10,088 nucleotides of DNA from assembly GCA_946479615.1 (NCBI GenBank), contig CAMLGR010000162.1, forward strand, positions 1 to 10,088, written 5' to 3'. Made by a program: the position numbers and the translations under genes. The notes below the pieces were generated by a model, which was not told the DNA's origin, searched no databases, and saw nothing but the letters and a program-made list of their open reading frames with translations. Positions 1-6,154 of the stretch are shown here, in pieces (within the stretch, counting starts at the first letter, position 1; each line of letters starts with the position of its first letter). The stretch is from an uncultured Bacteroidota bacterium. Lineage in GTDB: Bacteria > Bacteroidota > Bacteroidia > Chitinophagales > Chitinophagaceae.

Positions 1-53
1 GTCTTCAGGTGGCGGCGCCGCGAGGTGTGCTGGTTCGAATCCAGTCCCGGGCA
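1..53 (+). tRNA. tRNA-Leu(CAG), 3' part only
   Basis: The 5' half lies outside the window. The anticodon is CAG at 6-8, preceded by TT and followed by G, and the visible anticodon-stem pairs (3/11, 2/12, 1/13) fit. A long class II variable arm follows: stem CGCC (16-19) and GGTG (24-27) around a GCGA loop. The T arm is GCTGG (29-33), loop TTCGAAT (34-40), CCAGT (41-45). The 3' acceptor strand is CCCGGGC (46-52) with discriminator A at 53. The 3' CCA is not encoded. The long variable arm and CAG anticodon identify leucine. A GA/TC hairpin repeat begins eight bases downstream. Confidence 0.9.
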
Positions 54-61
54 CAGAGGAA

Positions 62-112
62 AGAAAGAGGAACAGAAACAGAGCAAACCGTCTGTTTTCT
101 GTTCCTCTTTCT
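62..112. repeat. Dispersed GA/TC hairpin repeat, copy 1
   Basis: A long hairpin sits immediately behind tRNA-Leu. The left arm (62-82) pairs with the right arm (91-112) over about 21 bp with one bulged base; the loop is GCAAACCG. One arm is almost pure A/G plus C spacers and the other is T/C-rich. The first 19 bases of the left arm are identical to 2371-2389, and related hairpins occur at 3097-3147 and 7027-7058. The position suggests a transcript-end structure, but there is no clean U-tract, so classical terminator activity is uncertain. Confidence 0.75.
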
Positions 113-180
113 GTATCGACCTTCAAGTGATAATTACAAAGAAAGCAGCCTTCACAAAGTAAAAATGTTAGGGCTACGTG

Positions 181-197
181 AAAGATAAGTTATCTTT
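181..197. repeat. 17-bp perfect palindrome
   Basis: AAAGATAA (181-188) and TTATCTTT (190-197) form a perfect inverted repeat around a single G. It lies in the gap between the tRNA hairpin and the next terminator. The function is unknown; it could be a protein-binding site or a chance AT-rich palindrome. Confidence 0.3.
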
Positions 198-223
198 TAG
201 ACACTTCATCCCGGGTACAAACT

Positions 224-260
224 AAAAAAAGAGCGAAGCATTGGTTTCGCTCTTTTATTG
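224..260. terminator. Rho-independent terminator, strongest on the minus strand
   Basis: The stem runs from 227-237 to 246-256 with GAGCGAA/TTCGCTC at its core and A/T pairs below; the loop is about 8 bases. On the minus strand the hairpin is followed by an uninterrupted run of seven U (224-230). On the plus strand the T-tract is TTTTATTG, so termination may be bidirectional. If the insertion sequence at 271-1478 is removed, this terminator lies just behind the small gene ending at 1493. It was therefore probably the terminator of the zeta-like operon. Confidence 0.7.
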
Positions 261-263
261 CAC

Positions 264-270
264 AATAAAA
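264..270. repeat. Target-site duplication, left copy
   Basis: AATAAAA directly abuts the left end of the insertion sequence and is repeated exactly at 1479-1485, directly behind its right end. Seven bases is within the range seen for IS481-family elements. An exact duplication suggests a recent insertion. Confidence 0.8.
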
Positions 271-310
271 TGTATTAGTTACGACTTGATCTGACAGTTG
301 GGGTTAATTT
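271..310 (+). repeat. IS481 left terminal inverted repeat
   Basis: These roughly 40 bases match the reverse complement of 1438-1478 with scattered mismatches. The best conserved block is TCTGACAGTT (290-299), and the outermost bases are TGTA. The inner part also forms one arm of the hairpin that covers the transposase start codon. Confidence 0.85.
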
Positions 311-355
311 AGAGTAACGACAAACTAAATTAATAACCCCCAAAATGTCAGATCA
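287..355 (+). promoter_or_regulatory. Hairpin covering the transposase start codon
   Basis: TGATCTGACA (287-296) pairs perfectly with TGTCAGATCA (346-355), whose last base is the A of the ATG. Inside, GGGG (300-303) can pair with CCCC (337-340), and TTAATTTAG (304-312) with CTAAATTAA (325-333), leaving a short bulge. RNA read through from outside the element would fold and hide the start codon. This resembles the fold-back inhibition known for IS10 and IS50. The structure is seen directly; its function is inferred. Confidence 0.55.
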
Positions 356-1404
356 TGAATTCTGCAACTAAGTTAATCAAATCTCGGGTTGGGCTACTTA
401 ACCTGGCCGAACAGTTGAACAATGTAACTCGCGCCTGCAAATTGATGGGCACCAGCCGGGACAGTTTTTATCGTATTAAAGAGCTTTATAATACCGGTGG
501 CGAAGAGGCGCTGAGAGAAATCAGTCGCCGTAAACCAATCCCTAAAAATCGTGTAGAGCCTGAAGTGGAAGAAGCTGTTGTAAAAATGGCTTTTGACTTC
601 CCCGCTTATGGTCAGTCGCGAGCCTGCAATGAGCTCAGAAAGAAAGGGATCTTTATCTCTGCAGCCGGTGTTCGTTGTGTTTGGCAACGTCATAACCTGG
701 AGGTATTTGAGAAGCGATTGAAGGCCCTGGAACAGCGTGTTGCCCAGGACGGGCTGATCCTTACAGAAGCACAGGTTATCGCCCTGGAGCGAAAGAAAGA
801 AAAGCAGGAAGCCTTTGGCGAGATCGAAACTGAGCATCCCGGCTATCTGGTGGCCCAGGACACCTATTATGTCGGGACTATCAAGGGTGTAGGCCGCATC
901 TATCAGCAAACAGTCATTGATACTTATAGCCGCGTGGCTTTTGCAAAGCTGTATACCAGCAAACATGCCATCACTTCGGCCGATGTGCTCAATGATAAAG
1001 TACTTCCATTCTTTGAGCAGTATGAAATACCTGTTTTAAGAATGCTGACTGACCGGGGAACCGAGTTCAATGGCAGACCAGAGAACCATGAATACGAGTT
1101 GTATTTACAGCTTGAAAACATCGACCACAGCAAGACGAAAGTTCGTCACCCACAAAGCAATGGTATCTATGAGCGACTGCATCGCACGATGCAAGATGAG
1201 TTCTACGCTGTTTGCTTTCGGACAAAACTCTATCAGGATCTTCAAAGCCTTCAACTGGACCTTGACAACTGGATGAAGTATTACAATGAAGACCGGACTC
1301 ATAGCGGTCGCTATTGCTTCGGAAAGACACCTCTGCAAACCTTTAATGAATCGCTTACCTTAGCAAAACAAAAGCTGCTGAACCAAATCGATCCAGCAGC
1401 CTGA
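355..1404 (+). CDS. IS481-family DDE transposase
   Basis: This 349-residue protein catalyses cut-and-join transposition of the surrounding element. The N-terminal third (about residues 10-115) is a helix-turn-helix region that would bind the terminal repeats, followed by a basic linker rich in K/E/R (about 116-160). The retroviral-integrase-like (rve) catalytic core starts near residue 160. The likely DDE triad is D169 (in AQDTYY), D233 (in LTDRGTEF) and E273 (in [10 protein letters not shown]); these motifs are typical of the IS481/IS3 group. The C-terminal [20 protein letters not shown] segment is also characteristic. Length is normal for the family and the frame is uninterrupted. The ATG at 355 lies inside a strong hairpin, which probably limits translation from read-through transcripts. 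Two long open frames on the opposite strand of this gene are judged to be shadows. Confidence 0.95.
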   Translation: MNSATKLIKSRVGLLNLAEQLNNVTRACKLMGTSRDSFYRIKELYNTGGEEALREISRRKPIPKNRVEPEVEEAVVKMAFDFPAYGQSRACNELRKKGIFISAAGVRCVWQRHNLEVFEKRLKALEQRVAQDGLILTEAQVIALERKKEKQEAFGEIETEHPGYLVAQDTYYVGTIKGVGRIYQQTVIDTYSRVAFAKLYTSKHAITSADVLNDKVLPFFEQYEIPVLRMLTDRGTEFNGRPENHEYELYLQLENIDHSKTKVRHPQSNGIYERLHRTMQDEFYAVCFRTKLYQDLQSLQLDLDNWMKYYNEDRTHSGRYCFGKTPLQTFNESLTLAKQKLLNQIDPAA

Positions 1405-1437
1405 TTTATTTAATCTGTATCCCTTTTGAAAATTAAA

Positions 1438-1478
1438 AAATTAATCCTTAACTGTCAGAATAACTACTAACTATTACA
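1438..1478 (-). repeat. IS481 right terminal inverted repeat
   Basis: This is the inverted counterpart of 271-310. Read on the minus strand it starts TGTAATAGTTAG, contains TCTGACAGTT and ends in TTAATTT. It lies about 35 bp behind the transposase stop codon. Confidence 0.85.
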
Positions 1479-1485
1479 AATAAAA
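1479..1485. repeat. Target-site duplication, right copy
   Basis: AATAAAA directly follows the right end of the insertion sequence and matches 264-270 exactly. Confidence 0.8.
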
Positions 1486-1492
1486 ATTATTT

Positions 1493-1669
1493 TCAAATAG
1501 AATTAAGTAAATCCTTTGCAGGGATGCTTTTTATATTACCATTTTTATCCCCCACAATCAATTCCTCATTATTTTTTGCGCTGTGTTCAACAAGTTGTTT
1601 TACTGCTTTCGCAACTCCTTGCAAAACCTTCTCAGCTAATTCATTAATATCCGTTTTCTTACCTTCCAT
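1493..1669 (-). CDS. 58-residue small protein overlapping the zeta-like gene
   Basis: ATG at 1669 lies inside the last codons of the zeta-like kinase gene; the frames overlap by 11 bases (ATGGAAGGTAA holds both the start and the toxin stop). The frame runs to TGA at 1495-1493. The product starts MEGKKTDINELAEKV and has an amphipathic N-terminal helix (about residues 7-33), then ELIVGDKNGNIKSIPAKDLL at 36-55. It is acidic/basic mixed, has no signal peptide or membrane segment, and is probably cytosolic. The overlap implies translational coupling to the kinase, so it may be the antitoxin or a partner of it. I do not recognise a named family. The insertion sequence ends 14 bp behind the stop codon and leaves this gene intact. 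Confidence 0.7.
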   Translation of the reverse strand: MEGKKTDINELAEKVLQGVAKAVKQLVEHSAKNNEELIVGDKNGNIKSIPAKDLLNSI

Positions 1670-2243
1670 AAAACTTGCTTTGATCTATAATAATACTCCA
1701 AAATTCTGAATTTATCATCACTTTCTCGGCTTTCCCCGTACCGCTCGCAATGATAGTAGGTTTTACATCCATATTATTAATCACGATCCAGTTATCAACT
1801 ATTGGGACATATAGATTTAGAAGATTAAATACTCCACGATAATATCTTCGCTCGACGACTTCATCAGGTATATTATGCCCGCCCTTGCTTACTCGTTGAG
1901 CTACCCGTTGCTTAGCAAAGTCAGGAGAGATCAACCAGAAATAAAGGAGGATGATTTCATAACCTGTGCTTTTAGCCTTTTTTATTAACGATACATAACT
2001 CCTGGTGGCCAATGTAGTCTCAAAAGCAAAATCTGCTTTTTCTTCCATTAACAAATATATTCTTTGCAACATAATTCTACCCGCTTCAAAAGCTACGCTT
2101 TCAGGATTAAAAGGAGAAAGACCACTCGCTATACTATCCGCATTTACAAATTCTTTACAATTCAGAATTTCTGGTAAAATTGTAAAACTTGCTGTTGTTT
2201 TACCAGCTCCGTTGCATCCAGCTATTATATACAAACTAGGCAT
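1659..2243 (-). CDS. Zeta-toxin-like P-loop kinase
   Basis: This is a cytosolic P-loop kinase of about 194 residues, related to zeta toxins, which phosphorylate UDP-N-acetylglucosamine to block cell-wall synthesis; the substrate of this member is not shown. Walker A is GCNGAGKT (residues 9-16). NADSIASGLSPF supplies the acidic residue after strand 2, FAFETTLATRSY matches the zeta E/T/R active-site segment, and RVAQRVSKGGHNIPDEVVERRYYR is the lid-like region seen in Gram-negative zeta-like kinases. An upstream in-frame TTG at 2255 would add four residues. I chose the ATG at 2243 because the P-loop then starts at the usual distance, and AAGGA lies a reasonable distance upstream of it. Its 3' end overlaps a 58-residue gene. 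It diverges from yefM-yoeB. An annotation as a generic AAA/adenylylsulfate-kinase-like ATPase is the alternative. Confidence 0.88.
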   Translation of the reverse strand: MPSLYIIAGCNGAGKTTASFTILPEILNCKEFVNADSIASGLSPFNPESVAFEAGRIMLQRIYLLMEEKADFAFETTLATRSYVSLIKKAKSTGYEIILLYFWLISPDFAKQRVAQRVSKGGHNIPDEVVERRYYRGVFNLLNLYVPIVDNWIVINNMDVKPTIIASGTGKAEKVMINSEFWSIIIDQSKFYGR

Positions 2244-2281
2244 AAGATAGACCAATCCTTCGTCTTAAAGTAAGGGGTATT

Positions 2282-2289
2282 CAAAATTA
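2282..2289 (-). promoter_or_regulatory. Putative promoter -7 box of the zeta-like operon
   Basis: Read on the minus strand this is TAATTTTG, an exact match to the Bacteroidota TAnnTTTG box, about 39 bases before the ATG at 2243. No TTG element is visible at the usual distance upstream, so the assignment is tentative. Confidence 0.4.
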
Positions 2290-2370
2290 CACAAAAAATT
2301 AATTATTAATTAGTTACATTGAATGCAAGATAACCACCCAATTCTTTTAAATTTTCAATCCTCCAGTCAC

Positions 2371-2400
2371 AGAAAGAGGAACAGAAACAAAGCGAACTGG
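2371..2400. repeat. Dispersed GA/TC repeat, copy 2 (half only)
   Basis: The first 19 bases, AGAAAGAGGAACAGAAACA, are identical to 62-80, and the loop region (AAGCGAACTGG) is similar to that of copy 1. The right arm is missing, so it cannot form the long hairpin. It lies between the divergent zeta-like and yefM promoters, the only copy not behind a gene. It is probably a truncated or decaying copy. Confidence 0.6.
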
Positions 2401-2421
2401 CTCGAGATCTGCGCACGAACT

Positions 2422-2441
2422 TTGTAATCAGTTGATTGCAA
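2422..2441. repeat. 20-bp near-palindrome
   Basis: TTGTAATCA (2422-2430) and TGATTGCAA (2433-2441) are inverted around GT with one mismatched pair. It lies about 45 bp before the YefM operator in the divergent intergenic region. It could be a regulator site; no function can be assigned. Confidence 0.3.
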
Positions 2442-2486
2442 GACTTTTCTCTACGTACAAAAAACAAAGAGAGATAAATATAAAAA

Positions 2487-2516
2487 AGTACTTAATTTAG
2501 TACTCAAATAAGTACA
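2487..2516 (+). promoter_or_regulatory. YefM-type operator of three GTAC boxes
   Basis: AGTACT (2487-2492), AGTACT (2499-2504) and AGTACA (2511-2516) are spaced exactly 12 bp centre to centre. The known E. coli yefM-yoeB operator uses palindromic TGTACA hexamers at 12-bp spacing, so the geometry matches. A possible -7 box, TAATTTAG (2493-2500, 7 of 8 to TAnnTTTG), lies between and within the first two boxes. The third box ends one base before the yefM ATG. Autorepression by YefM and YefM-YoeB is therefore likely. Confidence 0.75.
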
Positions 2517-2517
2517 A

Positions 2518-2772
2518 ATGAAAGTGGTTAATTATTCTGAGTTTCGATCCAATCTCACCGAAAATTTAAATGCTGTGAATGAAAACAAGGAAATTGTAAT
2601 AGTATCCCGCACACAGGGTAAAAATGTAGTTGTAATGGATCTCGATGAATATAACTCCCTCCAGGAAACTCTTCACTTAACAAACACGAAAGCCAACCGT
2701 AAGCGATTGGAGGAGGCTATAGTAGAAATGAAAAAGGGGAAATCCATTAAACGCAATATAATTGAGAAATAA
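2518..2772 (+). CDS. yefM: YefM-family antitoxin (Phd/YefM)
   Basis: This 84-residue cytosolic antitoxin neutralises the YoeB ribonuclease and represses its own operon. The N-terminal part (about 1-55) is the Phd/YefM DNA-binding and dimer domain: MKVVNYSEFRSNL, then IVIVSR and VVVMDLDEYNSLQET, all of which parallel E. coli YefM. The C-terminal part (about 56-84, beginning HLTNTKANRKRLEEAI) is the flexible toxin-binding segment. The stop is separated from the toxin start by two bases. The ATG follows the third operator box directly, with no room for a Shine-Dalgarno sequence, which is common in Bacteroidota. Confidence 0.95.
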   Translation: MKVVNYSEFRSNLTENLNAVNENKEIVIVSRTQGKNVVVMDLDEYNSLQETLHLTNTKANRKRLEEAIVEMKKGKSIKRNIIEK

Positions 2773-2774
2773 CG

Positions 2775-3032
2775 ATGGAACTGGTCTGGCAAACGAATGC
2801 CTGGGAAGATTATCTCTATTGGCAGGAGCAGGATAAAAAGGTTCTACAACGCATCAACGAACTCATTAAGGATACATTGCGCTCACCTTTTAAAGGGATC
2901 GGAAAACCAGAGCCGCTTAAAGGGGATTTATCTGGCTTTTGGAGCCGCCGGATAACAGATGAACACAGACTTGTGTGCGCTGTTAAAGATAAAAGACTGC
3001 ATATTATTCAATGCAGGTTTCATTATCGTTAA
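2775..3032 (+). CDS. yoeB: YoeB-family mRNA interferase toxin (Txe/YoeB)
   Basis: This 85-residue RelE-superfamily toxin would bind the ribosomal A site and cleave mRNA, and would be held inactive by the YefM product encoded two bases upstream. It aligns along its full length with E. coli YoeB: the DYLYWQ, INELIKDT, GKPEPLK, LSGFWSRRI and EHRLV segments are all present. The catalytic residues occupy the same numbers as in E. coli: E46, R65 and H83, followed by Y84. No damage is visible, so toxin and antitoxin both look functional. A dispersed repeat begins two bases behind the stop codon. Confidence 0.96.
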   Translation: MELVWQTNAWEDYLYWQEQDKKVLQRINELIKDTLRSPFKGIGKPEPLKGDLSGFWSRRITDEHRLVCAVKDKRLHIIQCRFHYR

Positions 3033-3033
3033 T

Positions 3034-3150
3034 AAATCGCCGGATTTCAATCAAACTATTCAACCCAAAGTTCAAACTGCCGCTGGTACCGGGCATAGAG
3101 AAACAGAAACAGGGCGCACCGCCTGTTTTCTGTTCCTGTTTCTCTTTCTA
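3034..3150. repeat. Dispersed repeat, copy 3 with extended flank
   Basis: The hairpin part spans about 3097-3147: left arm AGAGAAACAGAAACAGG, loop region GCGCACC, right arm GCCTGTTTTCTGTTCCTG and on; pairing is imperfect because the right arm carries extra GAACAG units. A 17-bp block at 3034-3050 (AAATCGCCGGATTTCAA) recurs with one change at 6957-6973, at a similar distance before copy 4. Just before the hairpin, CTGGTACCGGGCATAGAG resembles the tRNA-Leu 3' end. It lies between the converging yoeB and the long minus-strand gene, where a bidirectional terminator would be expected. Confidence 0.7.
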
Positions 3151-3163
3151 AATCCCCTTCTCT

Positions 3164-5926
3164 TTATTTTCTCTTTCCTACATCAAAAAACAATTGCTGG
3201 TATCCGATCTCTCCGTCTGCCGAAATAGCTTCCACGATTACTTGCATCGTTCCTGTATTATCCGCATTATAAAAGACAGCAGAGCCTCTTCCCAGACTGT
3301 CCATCCTGACTTCCGGTTCCCAATGTATGAGTGTACGTAAATCTGGCTTAAGCCAGTCATCCGGTTTGAGCTGTTCATATTTCGGGGCATAGAATTCACG
3401 CGGTGCTGCAAATACCGGAACTGCCATCTTCATAATACCACCTGGCGGATTGACGCCGAAAATTCCTTTTCCTCCATAAGTATATATCGCTATAACGTTT
3501 CCGATAGTAGGTGCATTAATGCCACATCCCTCCGGTATCGCTTCGCAAAAAAGACTTCTGAAGTTTTTAGCATACGGGATCAGCTCAAAGCTCTTGACTT
3601 CACCTGGTGGAATGGCTGGAATTAACGGGTAATCATAGTAACGAACAGCAATCCCATCGATCACAACAAGGGTTAATTCACTATTATGAAGTCTCGCATA
3701 CAACACCCCGTCACTCATTCTCGTAACTTTTACCTGGTCAGGGAAGTTGAACATGAGAACGCTATATAATCCATACGACCATTTGGCTTCCTTTTCTCTT
3801 ATATCATCTCCCTCGATTACTGTTTTGGGTGTGCCATATTTATCCGATACCAGTTTTCTTTCGGGTGTCATAAAATAACTTTTTACAACTACTTCCCTCA
3901 ATGTGATCCCTTCGGTAGCTGCAGTAAACGCATCTTCCGCTTTTTTACGTTCAATGCTCATTTTTACATATTCCTGCACGATGCTGTCTGGCGCCCCGAT
4001 TGATCTGATATGATTAAATAATACCGGGGGAGATTCTTTTTTATCTAGTGTTATTGCATAATTTTTTTTCGCCCCGGACCTGTTTGCACTTTGAATTAAA
4101 ATATTCAGGTTCTCTCCATATTCATCTATTATAAAATTAAATCTGCCGGCGCTGTCAGTCATCTGTTTCTGAACCATAGGATGCTGACCAAAAGTCATCA
4201 TGGTTAAGCCTGTTTCCTTTTTTCCGCTACGGTTAAAAAGTCCTCCTTTTACACTACCCGATACAGCCAGGTTAGTTTCAGGTTGGAAACGCAGCTCGAC
4301 TGGCTCCCTGCTATATTTATATTTTCGCCAGCCCTGGGTTAGTAAAAGCGCATCGAGGTCATCATATCTGTCAGCCTCTTTATCAAAATAGAATCCCGGG
4401 TTTTCTATTTCCCCTTTCAAATCAGCATTCAGTAAAAAATAAGATAATATACTCTGCCGGGCATCTGGTTGTTGTCCATTCCGGGATTTATTTACTACCA
4501 ACAGGGATAGACTGGCAGGTAAAGCCTGTCCCTGTGTATCTTTTGTTTCAATTGTCAGCCTGGTCTGTTCCCGTTGAACGTACTTCTCTTTATCAGCAGA
4601 AACTGAAATATTGATCCTGTTTTCAGGTCGTGCATTAAAATAAAGCCTTTCGGCTATAGGGCTCATTGAAGCATTCATCAGCGTAAAATCAATAATGCCT
4701 TCCGGAAGACTATTGGAGAGCAGCGAAAATGAAAGGGTTCCTTCATACAACCGACCTTTTATATCGTAATAAACGCCGCCCCTGCAGGATGCCTGTATGA
4801 ATACACTATCGTTTAACAGATAATTGGAACTGACTTTCAGATATATCTTATCCTCACTTTTTTTAACCGACAATACATTTCCCTTTGCAGCAATCACCGG
4901 CAAGGGATACCTTTTTTCCGGTCTATCTCCTGATGAGGAGAATATCCGTGCCATGTACTTTTCACTACTGTCCACATTATCCAGCATAAAATAACCCATA
5001 CCCAACTGGTTACTTTTAAAAGAGGTGATCACCTCTCCTTTCTGGTTAATGATGTCCCCCTTGACTATTTTCCCTTTACCGCTACTATCCAGTGCTTTGA
5101 ATCCGACCAAAGTTGATACGCCCTGAACCAGTTCTCCACTTTCCGGGAAAAACTGCAGGTCCAGATAATCTCTTTCCAAAACAATCGCCTTCGAATAGGT
5201 GAAATGGCTCTTCGTCTGAACCTGTAATGTAATGAACCGGCACCCGGCGGGTATTGCATAGTCAAGCAGGTAGTTGCTGGCACCGTTTTTCCTGATAGAC
5301 AGGGTATCCTTTTTTTCGTCAAGTGATATAAAAACCAGGAGATCTTTGGTATGAAGGCTATCGAGTACAAAAGGATCAAATGTCGCGTTTAGCCTGCGTT
5401 CATTATTTTGTCTTTCTACCAACGTGATATTTTTTATTGGATCGGCTTTCACTTTGGTTGAAACAGGAAAGACTTGAATATACTCCTGAAAGAAAAAATC
5501 TGAACCGAAATTTTTATCCCATTCGGTGTATGCCCTGACCTGGTAAGAGCCTTCAGCATAATTTTGATTTAACTGAAAAAACCCATCCCCGATACCCTGC
5601 TCAAGCTTTATCAGTTTCTTTTCAATTATCTTTTCATTTGGATCTATCAATTCAACATAAAGTACCCCGCTTAAATTTGTTGGCACATGATCCCTGGCGC
5701 CGGTAACAATAGCTTTAAACCAGATAGTTTGATCTGTAGTATATACTTTATTGTCTAACTGTAAATAAATTTTCTCGGCCGATGAGGCAAAAGAGGAAAA
5801 TTTAGTGGTTTGCGACAGTGAAGAAACGGATATTATTACGAAAATCCCTGGTATTAAGATAGATCTCGTAATGAATAATAACGAGGAAGCAATTTTTAAT
5901 TTCCGATTCCTGTTCTGTAAAAGCAT
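3164..5926 (-). CDS. Exported MG2/TonB-plug-domain protein without beta-barrel
   Basis: The reading frame is open from 6019 (951 codons), but I place the start at the ATG at 5926, giving about 920 residues. A good promoter box overlaps the 6019 codon, and the chosen Met precedes a basic stretch (QNRNRKLK) and a long hydrophobic signal segment ending near SLSQ. In 951-residue numbering, about 82-180 (EKIYLQLDNKVYTTDQTIWF onward, ending in YQVRAYTEW) resembles the MG2 domain of alpha-2-macroglobulins. About 576-660 resembles a carboxypeptidase-regulatory-like beta-sandwich. About 707-850 (LREVVVKS, ... LVVIDGI) resembles a TonB-receptor plug. The rest, ending in a beta-rich domain (about 876-951), is far too short for a 22-strand barrel. 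It is probably periplasmic or surface-exposed; its role is unknown. Neighbouring genes give no partner. It runs convergent to yoeB. Confidence 0.8.
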   Translation of the reverse strand: MLLQNRNRKLKIASSLLFITRSILIPGIFVIISVSSLSQTTKFSSFASSAEKIYLQLDNKVYTTDQTIWFKAIVTGARDHVPTNLSGVLYVELIDPNEKIIEKKLIKLEQGIGDGFFQLNQNYAEGSYQVRAYTEWDKNFGSDFFFQEYIQVFPVSTKVKADPIKNITLVERQNNERRLNATFDPFVLDSLHTKDLLVFISLDEKKDTLSIRKNGASNYLLDYAIPAGCRFITLQVQTKSHFTYSKAIVLERDYLDLQFFPESGELVQGVSTLVGFKALDSSGKGKIVKGDIINQKGEVITSFKSNQLGMGYFMLDNVDSSEKYMARIFSSSGDRPEKRYPLPVIAAKGNVLSVKKSEDKIYLKVSSNYLLNDSVFIQASCRGGVYYDIKGRLYEGTLSFSLLSNSLPEGIIDFTLMNASMSPIAERLYFNARPENRINISVSADKEKYVQREQTRLTIETKDTQGQALPASLSLLVVNKSRNGQQPDARQSILSYFLLNADLKGEIENPGFYFDKEADRYDDLDALLLTQGWRKYKYSREPVELRFQPETNLAVSGSVKGGLFNRSGKKETGLTMMTFGQHPMVQKQMTDSAGRFNFIIDEYGENLNILIQSANRSGAKKNYAITLDKKESPPVLFNHIRSIGAPDSIVQEYVKMSIERKKAEDAFTAATEGITLREVVVKSYFMTPERKLVSDKYGTPKTVIEGDDIREKEAKWSYGLYSVLMFNFPDQVKVTRMSDGVLYARLHNSELTLVVIDGIAVRYYDYPLIPAIPPGEVKSFELIPYAKNFRSLFCEAIPEGCGINAPTIGNVIAIYTYGGKGIFGVNPPGGIMKMAVPVFAAPREFYAPKYEQLKPDDWLKPDLRTLIHWEPEVRMDSLGRGSAVFYNADNTGTMQVIVEAISADGEIGYQQLFFDVGKRK

Positions 5927-6016
5927 GTTTAAATAATAAACCCGGCACCTGTTAAAAAATGTGATGCCTATCATATCTGCCATTTCTCTCCATAGCATCA
6001 ATAAAGTTCCGGGTTT

Positions 6017-6045
6017 CAAAGATACTTCCGGTGAAAAAGTTCGAA
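6017..6045 (-). promoter_or_regulatory. Putative promoter of the MG2/plug gene
   Basis: On the minus strand, TATCTTTG (6024-6017) matches the TAnnTTTG box exactly. An upstream TTC (6045-6043) lies 18 bases before it, close to the TTG-N19 consensus. Transcription would start near 6010, leaving a leader of about 84 bases to the ATG at 5926. It would make the ATG at 6019 unusable. Confidence 0.5.
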
Positions 6046-6154
6046 CCCGATCCTGTTCTGCGCAATTGATGTTAATGATTGTATTTATGAAATAAGTATT
6101 TTATTCGTAACCTCTTAAAAAAGTAAGGGTCTTTGAATACAAAAACTACTTTAT

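Larger units (their letters stand above)
271..1478 (+). mobile_element. Complete IS481-family insertion sequence
   Basis: The element is 1208 bp with one transposase gene. The left end begins TGTATTAGTTAC and the right end, read inward on the minus strand, begins TGTAATAGTTAG. Over roughly 40 bases the two ends share TGTA-TAGTTA, TCTGACAGTT and TTAATTT blocks in register, with one single-base offset. Both outer ends begin with TGT, as is usual for this family. The ends are flanked by perfect AATAAAA duplications (264-270 and 1479-1485). The transposase is intact, so the element looks potentially active. It has inserted between a terminator and the 3' end of the minus-strand zeta-like operon without breaking a gene. 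Confidence 0.92.

Noticed and set aside
394..1338. Long open frames opposite to, or in another frame of, the transposase gene
   Set aside because: They lie wholly within the clear transposase coding region and have no recognisable domains; they follow from codon usage of that gene.
1524..1709. Hydrophobic plus-strand open frame of 61 codons
   Set aside because: It is antisense to the 58-residue gene and the end of the zeta-like gene, which have coherent overlapping starts and stops.
2452..2459. TACGTACA as a fourth YefM box
   Set aside because: It is 33 bp from the first box, not in the 12-bp register, and lacks the AGTACT form.
6039..6052. GTTCGAACCC resembling a tRNA T arm upstream of the long minus-strand gene
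   Set aside because: No acceptor, D or anticodon arm can be built around it; TTCGAA is simply palindromic and the region is a promoter.
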